DNA of 40,708 bases from an uncultured Acetatifactor sp. (GCA_910585665.1 CAJUFI010000005.1:57627-98334), one strand, 5' to 3'; positions 7,299-15,269 are shown, counted from the stretch's first letter. Numbers and translations: made by a program. The notes: generated by a model from the letters alone, not told the origin.

Positions 7299-8162
7299 AT
7301 GGGAAAAGCAAAGGTTTATTTTACCAGAGAAATCACCCCGGAGGCGATGGTACGCATGTATGAGGCCATGGGCGTGGAGCTGCCCGGCAAGGTGGCGGTG
7401 AAGCTCCACTCCGGCGAGGTGGGGAACCAGAATTTTCTGCGGCCGGAGTTCATGAAGCTCGCGGTGGAGCGGGTAAAGGGCGCCATCGTGGAGTGCAACA
7501 CGGCCTATGAGGGCGCGCGCAATACCACGGAGGCCCATAAGAATACTATGAAGCTCCACGGCTGGTCGGACATTGCCCCGGTGGACATCCTGGATGAGGA
7601 CGGGGAATTGGAGCTGGCCATACCGGAGGGACAGAAGATTCAGAAGAATTTCGTGGGCGACCATATCAAAAACTATGATTCCATGCTGGTGCTGTCCCAT
7701 TTCAAGGGGCATCCCATGGGCGGATTTGGGGGCGCCCTGAAGAATATTTCCATCGGACTGGCTTCTTCCCACGGGAAGGCTTATATCCATGGAGTGGGAG
7801 ATGTGGAGGATTTCTGGGGCTCTGACCATGATTCCTTCCTGGAGTCTATGGCGGACGCCAGCAAGTCCATCATGAATTATTTTGGAGACAAGATTGTCTT
7901 CGTGAACGTGATGAAGAACATGTCCGTGGACTGTGACTGCTGTGCCGTGGCGGAAGACCCTGCCATGGGGGATATCGGCATTCTGGCCAGTACGGATCCG
8001 GTGGCCCTGGACCAGGCCTGCCTTGACCTGGTGTATGCTTCCGACGATCCGGGGAGAGACCATCTGCTGGAGCGGATTGAGTCCAAAAACGGTGTCCACA
8101 CCGTGGAGGCCGCCGCGAAGATCGGGGTGGGCAGCAGGGAGTATGAGCTGGTGGAGATGTAG
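7299..8162 (+). CDS. DUF362-domain protein (without ferredoxin module)
   Basis: A 287-residue protein of the DUF362 family (MGKAKVYFTREITPEAMVRMYE; VAVKLHSGEVGNQNFLRPEF; HFKGHPMGGFGGALKNISIG; ILASTDPVALDQACLDLVY). Many family members carry two 4Fe-4S ferredoxin motifs. This one lacks a CxxCxxCxxxC module; only a short Cys cluster (DCDCCAV near residue 211) is seen. The biochemical role is unknown; links to quinone or redox metabolism have been proposed for relatives. The ATG has AAAGG upstream (7282-7286). It appears to be monocistronic, ending at the terminator at 8206. Confidence 0.8.
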   Translation: MGKAKVYFTREITPEAMVRMYEAMGVELPGKVAVKLHSGEVGNQNFLRPEFMKLAVERVKGAIVECNTAYEGARNTTEAHKNTMKLHGWSDIAPVDILDEDGELELAIPEGQKIQKNFVGDHIKNYDSMLVLSHFKGHPMGGFGGALKNISIGLASSHGKAYIHGVGDVEDFWGSDHDSFLESMADASKSIMNYFGDKIVFVNVMKNMSVDCDCCAVAEDPAMGDIGILASTDPVALDQACLDLVYASDDPGRDHLLERIESKNGVHTVEAAAKIGVGSREYELVEM

Positions 8163-8205
8163 GCTGGATGTGACAGGGAAGCAGATAAAACAAACCGAAA
8201 AACAG

Positions 8206-8235
8206 AAAGAGCCGCGACAGAAGCGGCTCTTTTGC
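8206..8235 (+). terminator. Intrinsic terminator after the DUF362 gene
   Basis: AAAGAGCCGC (8206-8215) pairs perfectly with GCGGCTCTTT (8223-8232) around a 7-base loop and continues into T. With the A run on the other side it could also work for the reverse-strand pyrI transcript. Confidence 0.8.
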
Positions 8236-8428
8236 GCGCTATGCTCTGGCGGAGGTACGGCCAGGCAGACATGCTTTCCGGGAAGGGCGTGAAGGAAAGG
8301 GAGCATGTCGTGTCTGGAAATCCTGCCTAAAAGAGATGACATGGGGCCTGCCATGTGCGTCTGGGCGGAAGTGGGCATCGGAGGAACCGTAGGCCTGGGA
8401 ATGCGATAGGATTTGATTCTATTGCAGG

Positions 8429-8869
8429 TCAGGTCCATTTTGCGGAGGACATGTATTTCTCCTCACAGTACTTGCAGCGGTATACTTCGTTCTGGGCGTC
8501 TGCCAGGCAGAAGATGTGGGGCAGTTCCTGTTCGATGGAGGTGATGCACCTGGGGTTGTGGCATTTGATGACGTTCTTGATCTGCTTCGGCAGGGTCAGT
8601 TCTTTTTTCTCTACGATTTCTCCGTTCTTGATGACATTGACTGTGATGTTGTGGTCGATGAAGGCCAGCACGTCCAGGTCCAGCATGTCGATGTCGCATT
8701 CCACTTTCAGGATGTCCTTCTTGTCCATTTTGTTGCTCCGGGCGTTCTTGATGATGGCCACGGTGCAGTCCAGCTTGTCCAGCTGCAGATGTTCATAGAT
8801 TTCCAGGCTTTTTCCGGCCTTGATGTGGTCAAGCACGAAGCCTTCTTCGATTTTTCCTACATTCAGCAT
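8429..8869 (-). CDS. pyrI: Aspartate carbamoyltransferase regulatory subunit
   Basis: A 146-residue PyrI, the nucleotide-sensing zinc subunit of class B aspartate carbamoyltransferase. The N-terminal allosteric domain (VGKIEEGFVLDHIKAGK; LDCTVAIIKNARSNKMDKKD) is followed by the zinc domain with Cys103, Cys108, Cys132 and Cys135 (CHNPRC and CKYC). It binds the catalytic trimer encoded by pyrB and confers feedback control of pyrimidine synthesis in the cytoplasm. The ribosome binding site AAAGGACAG precedes the start. It lies 241 bp downstream of pyrB, an unusually long gap filled by a repeat array. Confidence 0.95.
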   Translation of the reverse strand: MLNVGKIEEGFVLDHIKAGKSLEIYEHLQLDKLDCTVAIIKNARSNKMDKKDILKVECDIDMLDLDVLAFIDHNITVNVIKNGEIVEKKELTLPKQIKNVIKCHNPRCITSIEQELPHIFCLADAQNEVYRCKYCEEKYMSSAKWT

Positions 8870-8895
8870 TGATTCTGTCCTTTCTTGTGTTGCTT

Positions 8896-9075
8896 GTATC
8901 GTTATGAGTCGTATCGTTATGAGTCGTATCGTTATGAGTCGTATCGTTATGAGTCATATTGTTATGAGTCGTATTGTTTTGCGCCGTATTGTTTTGAACC
9001 GTATTATTTTGAGATGTAATGTTCTGAGCCGTGTTGCTTCGGGACGTATTGTTCCGAACTGTATTTTACTGATTC
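8896..9075 (-). repeat. 15-bp tandem repeat array inside the pyrB-pyrI spacer
   Basis: Twelve successive 15-bp units. On the + strand 8896-8955 holds four identical copies of GTATCGTTATGAGTC, followed by units that drift steadily (ATATTGTTATGAGTC, GTATTGTTTTGCGCC, GTATTGTTTTGAACC and so on) up to 9075. Identity is highest next to pyrI and decays toward pyrB, as expected if new copies arise at one end. The array gives long open frames in either direction because 15 is divisible by 3; they are not judged real genes. Confidence 0.9.
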
Positions 9076-9110
9076 GTGGATAGCCTTTCCGGCTCGGGCA
9101 GAACAGCGGT

Positions 9111-10022
9111 TCAGGCCAGCTCCAACAGCGTGAGGATCAGGGCCATGCGCACATAGACGCCGTACTGGGCCTGCCTGAAGTAGGCCGCTCTGGGGTCGTC
9201 GTCTATCTCCACCGAAATCTCGTTGACCCTGGGGAGGGGGTGGAGCACCAGCATGTCTTTTTTGGCCAGGGCCATCTTATCGGTATTCAGGATATAGAAA
9301 TCCTTTAACCTGACATAGTCTTCCTCGTTGAAGAAGCGCTCCTTCTGGACCCTGGTCATGTACAGCAGATCCAGCTGGGGCATCACGTTCTCCAGACGGA
9401 TGACTTCTTCGTAGGGGATACCCTTGTTCTTCAGCAACTCCGTGATGTAGTCCGGCACCCGCAGTTCCTCGGGGGAGATGAAGACGAAGCGGATATCGCT
9501 GTAGCGCACCAGGGCGCCTATCAGGGAATGTACCGTGCGGCCGAATTTCAGGTCCCCGCACAGGCCGATGGTGTAGCCGCCCAGAGAGCCTTTCAGGCTG
9601 CGGATGGTCAGTAGGTCGGTGAGGGTCTGGGTGGGGTGCTGGTGCCCGCCGTCCCCTGCGTTGATGACGGGGATGAGGGACTTCTCGGCGGCTACCATGG
9701 GCGCTCCCTCCTTGGGATGGCGCATGGCGCAGATGTCCGCGTAGCAGGAGATGACGCGGATGGTGTCGGACACGCTCTCGCCTTTGGAAGCGGAGGAAGA
9801 AGCGGCATCGGAGAAGCCGATGACCTTTCCGCCCAGCCTGGTCATGGCGGATTCAAAGCTCAGGCGGGTGCGGGTGCTGGGCTCGTAAAAGCAGGTGGCC
9901 AGTATCTTGCCGTCACAGGCGTGGGCATATTTGTCAGGATTGTGTTCGATGTCGTTGGCCAGATCGAAGAGCTCGTCCAACTCTTTTGTGTTAAAGTCCA
10001 GAGGACTCATCAGATGTCTCAT
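9111..10022 (-). CDS. pyrB: Aspartate carbamoyltransferase catalytic subunit
   Basis: A 303-residue PyrB that transfers the carbamoyl group from carbamoyl phosphate to aspartate, the second step of de novo pyrimidine synthesis. Carbamoyl-phosphate contacts are visible: STRTR (49-53), Lys80 in SSSASKGES, HPTQ (GDGGHQHPTQTL) and HPLPR. The start is placed at 10022 (MRHLMSPLDF) because GGAGGT lies seven bases upstream; the frame is open 27 codons further but is not family-like. It is paired with pyrI downstream. No PyrR-binding leader was recognised, although the leader holds alternative GC-rich pairings near 10073-10151. Confidence 0.95.
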   Translation of the reverse strand: MRHLMSPLDFNTKELDELFDLANDIEHNPDKYAHACDGKILATCFYEPSTRTRLSFESAMTRLGGKVIGFSDAASSSASKGESVSDTIRVISCYADICAMRHPKEGAPMVAAEKSLIPVINAGDGGHQHPTQTLTDLLTIRSLKGSLGGYTIGLCGDLKFGRTVHSLIGALVRYSDIRFVFISPEELRVPDYITELLKNKGIPYEEVIRLENVMPQLDLLYMTRVQKERFFNEEDYVRLKDFYILNTDKMALAKKDMLVLHPLPRVNEISVEIDDDPRAAYFRQAQYGVYVRMALILTLLELA

Positions 10023-10152
10023 AGGGTTACCTCCCGTGCGTTTTTTATGTTGCGGTATTTCGATATTTTTGCGCAGGGCCCCATTTTGCCTGCTGAGCGG
10101 CATGGGGCTATGTGAACCAGGAGCAGCAGGGCCTTGCGCATGCGGCCCTGCC

Positions 10153-10188
10153 CGAAAAAGGAGTCGAAGAGTTTTGGCTCTTCGACTC
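10153..10188 (-). terminator. Intrinsic terminator after the nitroreductase gene
   Basis: On the reverse strand GGAGTCGAAGAG pairs with CTCTTCGACTCC (10159-10170 with 10177-10188) around a 6-base loop and runs into TTTTT. It lies five bases after the nitroreductase stop codon and isolates pyrB from upstream transcription. Confidence 0.85.
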
Positions 10189-10192
10189 CTGA

Positions 10193-10732
10193 TTATGATT
10201 GATAGGATAATAATTCTTCCACGGCCTTGCGTCTGGGAGCAGCGGGGGACTCTGCTGGATATCCAATGGGAATAAGAGCTACCAGCTCCCTCTCCGCGGG
10301 AATCTCCAGTAACTTCGTGGCTTCCTCCTCATCGAACAGTCCCATGATGACGGTGCCGAGACCCTGCTCATGGGCGGCCAGGCAAAATGCCTCTCCGGCG
10401 GCTCCCGCATCGTACATCTGCCATCTGTCGCCCTTGGGGGTGGAGAAGGAACCGTCCCTCTCGTAGCCGCTGCGGCCTTTGATGATGGTGACGGCGATGA
10501 CCATGGGGGCTTCGTCCATGATTTTTCCGTTGCCGGGGAAGACGGCGGTGCATTTGGCCAGGGCAGCCTTCTTCTCGCCTTCCACTGCGATATAGCGCAC
10601 AATCTGGGTATGCTTCCAGCTGGGGGCGTAGGACGCCGTCTCGACTACCTGCGCCAGCAGCTCATGGGAGACGGGCTGGTCCGTGAACTTGCGGATGCTT
10701 CTGCGGCCTCTGATACATTCGTTTGCAGTCAT
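10193..10732 (-). CDS. Nitroreductase-family FMN-dependent oxidoreductase
   Basis: A 179-residue nitroreductase-like flavoprotein. The N-terminal FMN-binding signature IRGRRSIRKFTDQPV is followed by ASYAPSWKHTQIVRYIAVEG, a central MYDAGAAGEAFCLAAHEQGLGTVIMGLFDEE and the C-terminal ALIPIGYPAESPAAPRRK typical of the family. Such enzymes use NAD(P)H to reduce nitro compounds, quinones or flavins; the physiological substrate is unknown. AGGAGG is correctly spaced before 10732, so the longer upstream frame is not used. Repeat R2 ends 28 bp before the start codon. Confidence 0.85.
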   Translation of the reverse strand: MTANECIRGRRSIRKFTDQPVSHELLAQVVETASYAPSWKHTQIVRYIAVEGEKKAALAKCTAVFPGNGKIMDEAPMVIAVTIIKGRSGYERDGSFSTPKGDRWQMYDAGAAGEAFCLAAHEQGLGTVIMGLFDEEEATKLLEIPAERELVALIPIGYPAESPAAPRRKAVEELLSYQS

Positions 10733-10760
10733 CTGTGAACCTCCTTTTTGTTGTGATATA

Positions 10761-10881
10761 CTCTCGGAATCTCCAGACCACATATCATGCTGCTTACCGG
10801 AACTCCTTTGGGTCGGTTCCCCCACTTTTCCAGGTGCCGTTCTGACCCAATGCCTGATTCTGCTTCCTGAAATTCCGAGAG
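10761..10881 (-). repeat. MITE-like repeat R2, full copy upstream of the nitroreductase
   Basis: A 121-bp element bounded by perfect 10-bp terminal inverted repeats CTCTCGGAAT (10761-10770) and ATTCCGAGAG (10872-10881). On the reverse strand the body begins with AGGAAGCAGAATCAGGCATTG and contains CAAAGGAGTTCCGG and AGCAGCATGATATG. A second full copy sits at 27298-27408 and a truncated one at 18713. No transposase is encoded and no clear target duplication is seen. Confidence 0.75.
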
Positions 10882-11068
10882 CCTATTGTGATTGATGCTC
10901 GCGGTCACAGAAACTTGCCATGCTGAGTATAAGATTCTGTGATTCGAACTTCTTGTGCTTCGGTTTGATTCCATGACTGGGCACCTGTAAGTCCCGGTGG
11001 AATCATGCCGGAATATTTCTGCTGCAACCATGATACCATGTCCAGGGGTGAGTTTCAAGTTTTAACAG
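10882..11068. other. Intergenic stretch with weak hairpins, no gene
   Basis: Between repeat R2 and the PH-domain gene promoter no convincing coding sequence is seen on either strand. TGATTCCA (10967-10974) can pair with TGGAATCA (10999-11006), and TCACAGAA near 10906 with TTCTGTGA near 10935. The frames open here lack protein-like composition. Confidence 0.4.
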
Positions 11069-11097
11069 TTGTATTTTGGAAAAAAATCCTCTATACT
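11069..11097 (+). promoter_or_regulatory. Promoter of the PH-domain gene
   Basis: TTGTAT (11069-11074) and TATACT (11092-11097) with a 17-bp spacer. It would give a leader of about 200 nt before the start at 11309, in which no further gene is recognised. Confidence 0.6.
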
Positions 11098-11308
11098 AAG
11101 GATGGCAGCCGGGAATGCGTACTGCTTTGCCTGAGACGGTTTCGCGGGCAGGGGAATCTATTGACGGCATCAGGGTCGCCGACGGCGGCTGTGCAGTGCC
11201 AGGCGGACTTTCGAAAGCGGTGCTGCATGTGGGGTGTCGAGGGCGACAGGATTGCCAGTGGGTTACGGAGAGATGTGTGTTGAGCACAGGAAAGGACAGG
11301 TGCGTGGA

Positions 11309-11677
11309 ATGGAATATGTGGAAAGAAAGAGATGGATATTTTTTGGGCTTCCTTTTTCCTTTACGAAATATATGGTGAAAGAGGATATGATTACTGTTTC
11401 GGAGGGTTTTTTTAAGACGGTGGAGAACGACTGTTATATGTACAAGGTGCAGGATGTGACCCACAGCGCCAGCCTGGGGGAGAAGCTGTTCGGGCTGGGC
11501 ACTGTGATCTGCTACACCGGGGACACCACTCATCCGCAGCTGTTATTGCAGCATATTAAGAATTCGAAGGAGATTAAGGAGTTCATCCTGAGGGAGTCTG
11601 AGGAGGCCAGGATCAAGAGACGCACGGTGAACATGCTGGATATCGGGTCGGAGGGCGCGGACGATATGGACGACTGA
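11309..11677 (+). CDS. Bacterial PH-domain protein
   Basis: A 122-residue protein. Residues 1-90 fit a bacterial PH-like domain of the bPH_2 type (ERKRWIFFGLPFSFTKYMVKED, ITVSEGFFKTVENDCYMYKVQDVTHSASLGEKLFGLGTV, GDTTHPQLLLQHIKNSKEIKEFI). A charged helix and an acidic tail follow (EGADDMDD). The pattern of a transformed membrane-potential or lipid-interface domain is recognised, but ligand and role are unknown. Codons upstream to 11234 are open but not family-like; ATG 11309 follows a GGACAGG ribosome binding site. Confidence 0.75.
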   Translation: MEYVERKRWIFFGLPFSFTKYMVKEDMITVSEGFFKTVENDCYMYKVQDVTHSASLGEKLFGLGTVICYTGDTTHPQLLLQHIKNSKEIKEFILRESEEARIKRRTVNMLDIGSEGADDMDD

Positions 11678-11787
11678 GGCATGGGGCCGGTTTTGTCTGC
11701 CTATTGGAAAAGTCTCTTTTTGGAAAAGCGTTTCCTTTGGTTCCTGTCACGGGTAGATTGGGCTGACGACGTGGATTTGGCGCCGGC

Positions 11788-12204
11788 TCATTGTCTGTCG
11801 GTATGGGAGGACAGGAGCTGTTCGAACAGGAGCCCCGCGCAGAACCAGTAGGGGGCGAAGTCCAGGCGGATGACGCGCCCTATGTTCCAGCGGCTGCGGT
11901 GATAGTCCCAGGGGCAGGATTTGCGCCTGGAGAGCAGGCGGCCGGTGAGGTATTCTATGGAGAAAATCAGTCCTGTGTAGGTAAGGCCCCGGGTCAGGGC
12001 AGATTTTCCCCGGAGCAGGCGGCTGATGGGGGACAGTATGGCGGCGCTGCCGTAGATGGGGAACATCCAGAGGGAGGTGTGCCCCTTTAGCGTCATGTCC
12101 CGGCGGCGCAGGGCGTCCATGGATGTGAAGAGGATTTCCAGGCACCAGCCGGTGAGGCCGCATTTCAGGAAGTTTTTCAGGAATCGTGTCAGGCATTGTG
12201 TCAT
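11788..12204 (-). CDS. Short CmpB-family (putative ABC-transporter type IV) membrane protein
   Basis: A 138-residue membrane protein of the same family as 2336-3313: CGLTGWCLEILFTSMDALRR, HTSLWMFPIYGSAAI and SIEYLTGRLLSRRKSCPWDY align with the longer paralogue's WCIESAY, LPLYGSGA and LEYVTGVTMEALFKVRYWDYS. It has about three or four hydrophobic segments and lacks the coiled-coil tail. AAAGGAGCC precedes ATG 12204. Function unknown. It converges with the PH-domain gene. Confidence 0.75.
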   Translation of the reverse strand: MTQCLTRFLKNFLKCGLTGWCLEILFTSMDALRRRDMTLKGHTSLWMFPIYGSAAILSPISRLLRGKSALTRGLTYTGLIFSIEYLTGRLLSRRKSCPWDYHRSRWNIGRVIRLDFAPYWFCAGLLFEQLLSSHTDRQ

Positions 12205-12349
12205 AGGGAGGCTCCTTTGGGGGTATTGTGGGCAGTCCCGGGGGGAGAATGGGACTGTCGGTATCAGTATGGCACGGAAAGGGGAAAAATATTCCTGGAA
12301 TATTTTCAGGGCAGGCTTATGGAAGCCGGAAGAGATTGGTGGTGAGTAG

Positions 12350-12607
12350 GTTCTCCACTATGCAGACGGCAGGCTTTTTGTCTGGCAGTTTGACGGTACG
12401 GAGGGGAGCTGTCGGGATTATCCGCTTTAGGACGGGGCGATGGTGCGCCAGTATGATTATGGCGGCAGCAGTTCATATACTTTGTTCCGTTATAAAAATA
12501 ACGGCGAGACGGAAGGGCTTTCCGGTCTGTTCCTGCGCGAGGAATTGTTGGATTTGGACAGCGACGAGCCCTGTCCTTATTTGCGGAAAGTCGGTTTTCG
12601 GAAATGA
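12350..12607 (+). pseudogene. Decayed coding frame or small 55-residue ORF
   Basis: In one frame the translation is protein-like (VLHYADGRLFVWQFDGTEGS, then after a TAG at 12428-12430, DGAMVRQYDYGGSSSYTLFR and DLDSDEPCPYLRKVGFRK, stop at 12605). A stop also lies just upstream at 12347. The distribution of Tyr, Asp and Gly looks like genuine coding sequence broken by stops. Alternatively ATG 12440, with AGGACGGGG before it, could encode a 55-residue protein. The family is not recognised. The rest of 12205-12735 shows nothing else. Confidence 0.4.
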
Positions 12608-12735
12608 GGAATTTCTGTCTGGTGAGAAAAAGCAGACGAGGCCGGTTAGGCTTTGTGCCGGAGGGACAGAAGCCGGAGTCCGGTGAGGAAAGCTGAATCC
12701 GGCGCTGTGTCAGAGGGAGAGAGGACAGGTGGCAG

Positions 12736-14277
12736 ATGAAGTATGCGGAAGCGCTTGACTTTATGGAGCAGATAGGGAAGTACGGCATTGTGCCCGGCCT
12801 GGAGGGCATCCGGGAGCTTTGCAGGCGGCTGGGGGATCCTCAGAGGGAGCTTCGGTTCGTCCATGTGGCGGGCACCAACGGCAAGGGATCCGTGTGCGCT
12901 TATATGTCCGCTGTGCTGCAGTGCGGCGGATACCGGGTGGGGAAGTATACTTCGCCTGCCGTGCTGGACTGGCGGGAGGAGATTCAGGTAAACGGAAGCT
13001 ACATCGCCAAAGCGGCGGTGGGGCGGTATATGGAGCAGCTCAAGGCAGTGTGCGGCGAAATGGCGGCGGAAGGGCGGCCGCATCCTACGCCCTTTGAGGT
13101 GAAGACCGCCATGGCATTTTTGTATTTTCGGGACAAAAAATGCGATATCGTGGTGATGGAGACGGGGATGGGCGGGCTGTTAGATGCCACTAACGTGGTG
13201 GAGGACACCTGCGTGGCCGTGTTGACTTCTGTCAGCATGGATCACATGGGATTTCTGGGGAAGACGCTGCCGGAGATTGCGGCGCAGAAGGCCGGAATCA
13301 TCAAGAGGGGCTGTCATGTGGTGACGGCAGTGCAGGAGCCGGAGGTGATGGAGGTGCTTGCGGGTCGGGCGGCGGCCCTGGGCTGTCCCCTGACCGTGGC
13401 CGACGCGAGGGCAGCGGAGCATGTGCGCTTTGGCCTGGAAAAGCAGCGGTTCGATTACGGCGGGCTGAAAAAGCTGGAAATCACTTTGGCGGGACAGTGC
13501 CAGATTGAGAATGCAGTGACGGCGCTGGAAGGATTGCGGGCGTTGGGGATTGGAGCTTTGGGGGGCGGAGAGCCGGGAGCCGGGGCCTTGGAGAGCCGGG
13601 AGCCGGAAGCCGGGGCATTGGAGGGCGCAGAGCCGGAAGCCGGGGCCTTGGAGAGCCGGGAGCCAGAAGATGGGGCATTGGAGGGCGCAGAGCCGGGAGC
13701 CGGGGCCTTGGAGAGCCGGGAGCCAGGGATTGGGGCTGCGGATGGCAGGGCTCCTGAGGATGAAGAGCCAGGGGGCAGGATCCGTAAGCGGGAATTCCCT
13801 GTGAGGGAGGAAAGACTTCGGCAGGGCATGGCGCAGGCAGTCTGGCCGGGGCGCTTTGCGGTGGTGGGGCGGAAACCCTGCTTCATTGTGGACGGGGCGC
13901 ACAATGAGGACGCCGCCAGGAAGCTTGTCCAGTCCCTGGAACTTTATTTTTCCGGCCGGAGAATCCTTTATATCATGGGGATGCTGCGGGACAAGGAATA
14001 TGGCAAGGTGATTGGGCTGACCCACAGCCTGGCCGACCAGATCATCACGGTGACGCCGCCGGGGAACCCAAGGGCCATGCCGGCCTATGAGCTGGCCGCC
14101 GCGGTGGCGCAGGTGCATGAGAAGGTGACCGCGGCGGACAGCCTGGAGGAGGCGGTGGAGATGGCCCGTCTCCTGGCGGATAAGGAGGACGTCATCGTGG
14201 CTTTCGGCTCCCTGTCCTACCTGGGCAGGATGCTGGAGATTGTCGGAGGAGGGATTCCGACAGGGGAGCTTAGATGA
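12736..14277 (+). CDS. folC: Folylpolyglutamate synthase / dihydrofolate synthase with a repeat insertion
   Basis: A 513-residue FolC, longer than the usual 420-440. It ligates glutamate to dihydropteroate or tetrahydrofolate using ATP. The N-terminal ATPase domain has the P-loop GTNGKGSV (46-53) and METGMGGLLDATNVV (141-155). The C-terminal ligase domain has WPGRFAVVGRKPCFIVDGAHN (370-390). Between the domains, residues about 273-350 form a ten-residue repeat (EPxAGALESR alternating with EPEAGALEGA) absent from typical FolC and placed at the interdomain hinge. Both catalytic domains look intact. It starts the folate cluster folC-folE-folP-folBK. Confidence 0.95.
   Translation: MKYAEALDFMEQIGKYGIVPGLEGIRELCRRLGDPQRELRFVHVAGTNGKGSVCAYMSAVLQCGGYRVGKYTSPAVLDWREEIQVNGSYIAKAAVGRYMEQLKAVCGEMAAEGRPHPTPFEVKTAMAFLYFRDKKCDIVVMETGMGGLLDATNVVEDTCVAVLTSVSMDHMGFLGKTLPEIAAQKAGIIKRGCHVVTAVQEPEVMEVLAGRAAALGCPLTVADARAAEHVRFGLEKQRFDYGGLKKLEITLAGQCQIENAVTALEGLRALGIGALGGGEPGAGALESREPEAGALEGAEPEAGALESREPEDGALEGAEPGAGALESREPGIGAADGRAPEDEEPGGRIRKREFPVREERLRQGMAQAVWPGRFAVVGRKPCFIVDGAHNEDAARKLVQSLELYFSGRRILYIMGMLRDKEYGKVIGLTHSLADQIITVTPPGNPRAMPAYELAAAVAQVHEKVTAADSLEEAVEMARLLADKEDVIVAFGSLSYLGRMLEIVGGGIPTGELR
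13570..13749 (+). repeat. 30-bp coding tandem repeat inside folC
   Basis: Six consecutive 30-bp units encode ten residues each (279-338). They alternate in a 60-bp higher-order pattern (ALESR then ALEGA). The units are highly similar at DNA level (GAGCCGGGAGCCGGGGCCTT and close variants), so the insertion expanded recently and in frame. Confidence 0.9.
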
Positions 14278-14293
14278 CTACATAGATGAGAGC

Positions 14294-14611
14294 ATGTATG
14301 ATATGGAGTTGGATGTGTATGAGGCGCCCAGTCGGCACTATTCCTGTGCGATGACAGATGTGGTGAACCATGATGCCTCCTATGGGAAGATACTTGTGCC
14401 GGGGGACTTCTGTGACCATGTGCCGGTCCCGTTCCTCTCATTGGGCGTCTCCGAGGTGAATGTGTTTGTGCTGCGGCATTTTGAGGGAAGCCTGAGGGAA
14501 TATCTCGCTGCGGGGGACTACGATACGGTCTTGATATGCTATACAGAGTTCATGATAGGCGCGCATGAGGATCCACAGTCGGCAAATTACAGGATGTTCA
14601 CTTTTGAGTGA
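14294..14611 (+). pseudogene. C-terminal fragment of a DHHW/AlgX-like SGNH-fold protein
   Basis: A 105-residue frame. DASYGKILVPGDFCDHVPVP, FLSLGVSEVNVFVLRHFEGS and DYDTVLICYTEFMIG match the C-terminal block of secreted DHHW/AlgX-like proteins (usual pattern: KILIxRDSFxxxxxPFLxxxFxEVxxxDxRY...VLxxYS). The catalytic-type GDS appears as GDF, and about 250 N-terminal residues including the signal anchor are missing. A TTG at 14240 overlapping folC would extend it, but ATG 14294 is as likely. It is probably a relic caught between folC and folE, since complete members have no reason to be here. Confidence 0.55.
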
Positions 14612-14657
14612 GAGGTTCTGTACTGTCGGGGATCGGCGCTGGGAGGGGTGGATAGAA

Positions 14658-15269
14658 ATGATAGATGCGGATAAAATCAAAGAGGCGGTCCGCCTCCTGC
14701 TGGAGGGAATCGGGGAGGATCCTGACAGAGAGGGACTGGCCGAGACGCCGGACAGAGTGGCCAGGATGTACGGGGAGCTGTTCTCCGGCATGGATGCGGA
14801 TCCGGCGGAACCGCTGTCCAGAGTATTTCACATAGCAAATAGAGGGAGCGGACGTTCTGCGGGAGACGCGGCTGTGGAAGGCGGCGCCCCTGCCGGGGAT
14901 ATGATCCTGGAGAAGGATATCGTCTTCCATTCCATGTGCGAGCACCATATACTGCCCTTTTACGGCAGGGCCCATATCGCCTATATCCCGGATGGCAGGG
15001 TGCTGGGCCTGAGCAAGCTGGCCAGGACGGTGGAAATCTACGCCAGAAGGCTCCAGATTCAGGAGCAGATGACAGGACAGATCGCGGATGCCATCATGGA
15101 ACATCTCTCTCCCCGGGGCGTGATGGTGGTGCTGGAGGCGGAACATATGTGCATGACCATGCGGGGGGTGAAGAAGCCGGGCAGCAAGACCGTCACGGTG
15201 GCGGCCAGGGGGGTATTCCGGGAGGATGACGCGCTGCAGGAGCGGTTCTTTCGGATGCTGCGGATGTAG
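14658..15269 (+). CDS. folE: GTP cyclohydrolase I (FolE)
   Basis: A 203-residue FolE converting GTP to 7,8-dihydroneopterin triphosphate, the entry step to folate. The zinc ligands are in the expected places: Cys94 and His97 (SMCEHHILPF) and Cys165 (EAEHMCMTMRG). The catalytic GLSKLARTVEIYARRLQIQEQ block is intact. Unusual: residues about 60-80 (NRGSGRSAGD AAVEGGAPAG) are an insertion of about 20 residues just before the conserved strand MILEKDIVFHSMCEHH. ATG 14658 follows GGGAGGGG. In relatives folE lies with an HD-domain gene and folP; no HD gene is present here. Confidence 0.95.
   Translation: MIDADKIKEAVRLLLEGIGEDPDREGLAETPDRVARMYGELFSGMDADPAEPLSRVFHIANRGSGRSAGDAAVEGGAPAGDMILEKDIVFHSMCEHHILPFYGRAHIAYIPDGRVLGLSKLARTVEIYARRLQIQEQMTGQIADAIMEHLSPRGVMVVLEAEHMCMTMRGVKKPGSKTVTVAARGVFREDDALQERFFRMLRM

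Noticed and set aside
8896..9075. CRISPR array
   Set aside because: Units are contiguous 15-mers without spacers; no cas genes. The 54-bp, 36-bp, 30-bp and 66-bp arrays also lack spacers.
8820..9083. Small forward protein with repeated MSRIV units
   Set aside because: A reading of the 15-bp repeat array in the pyrBI spacer, with no ribosome binding site or fold.
13180..14118. Reverse-strand frame with repeated Leu-Pro-Ala units inside folC
   Set aside because: Antisense of the FolC decamer repeat.
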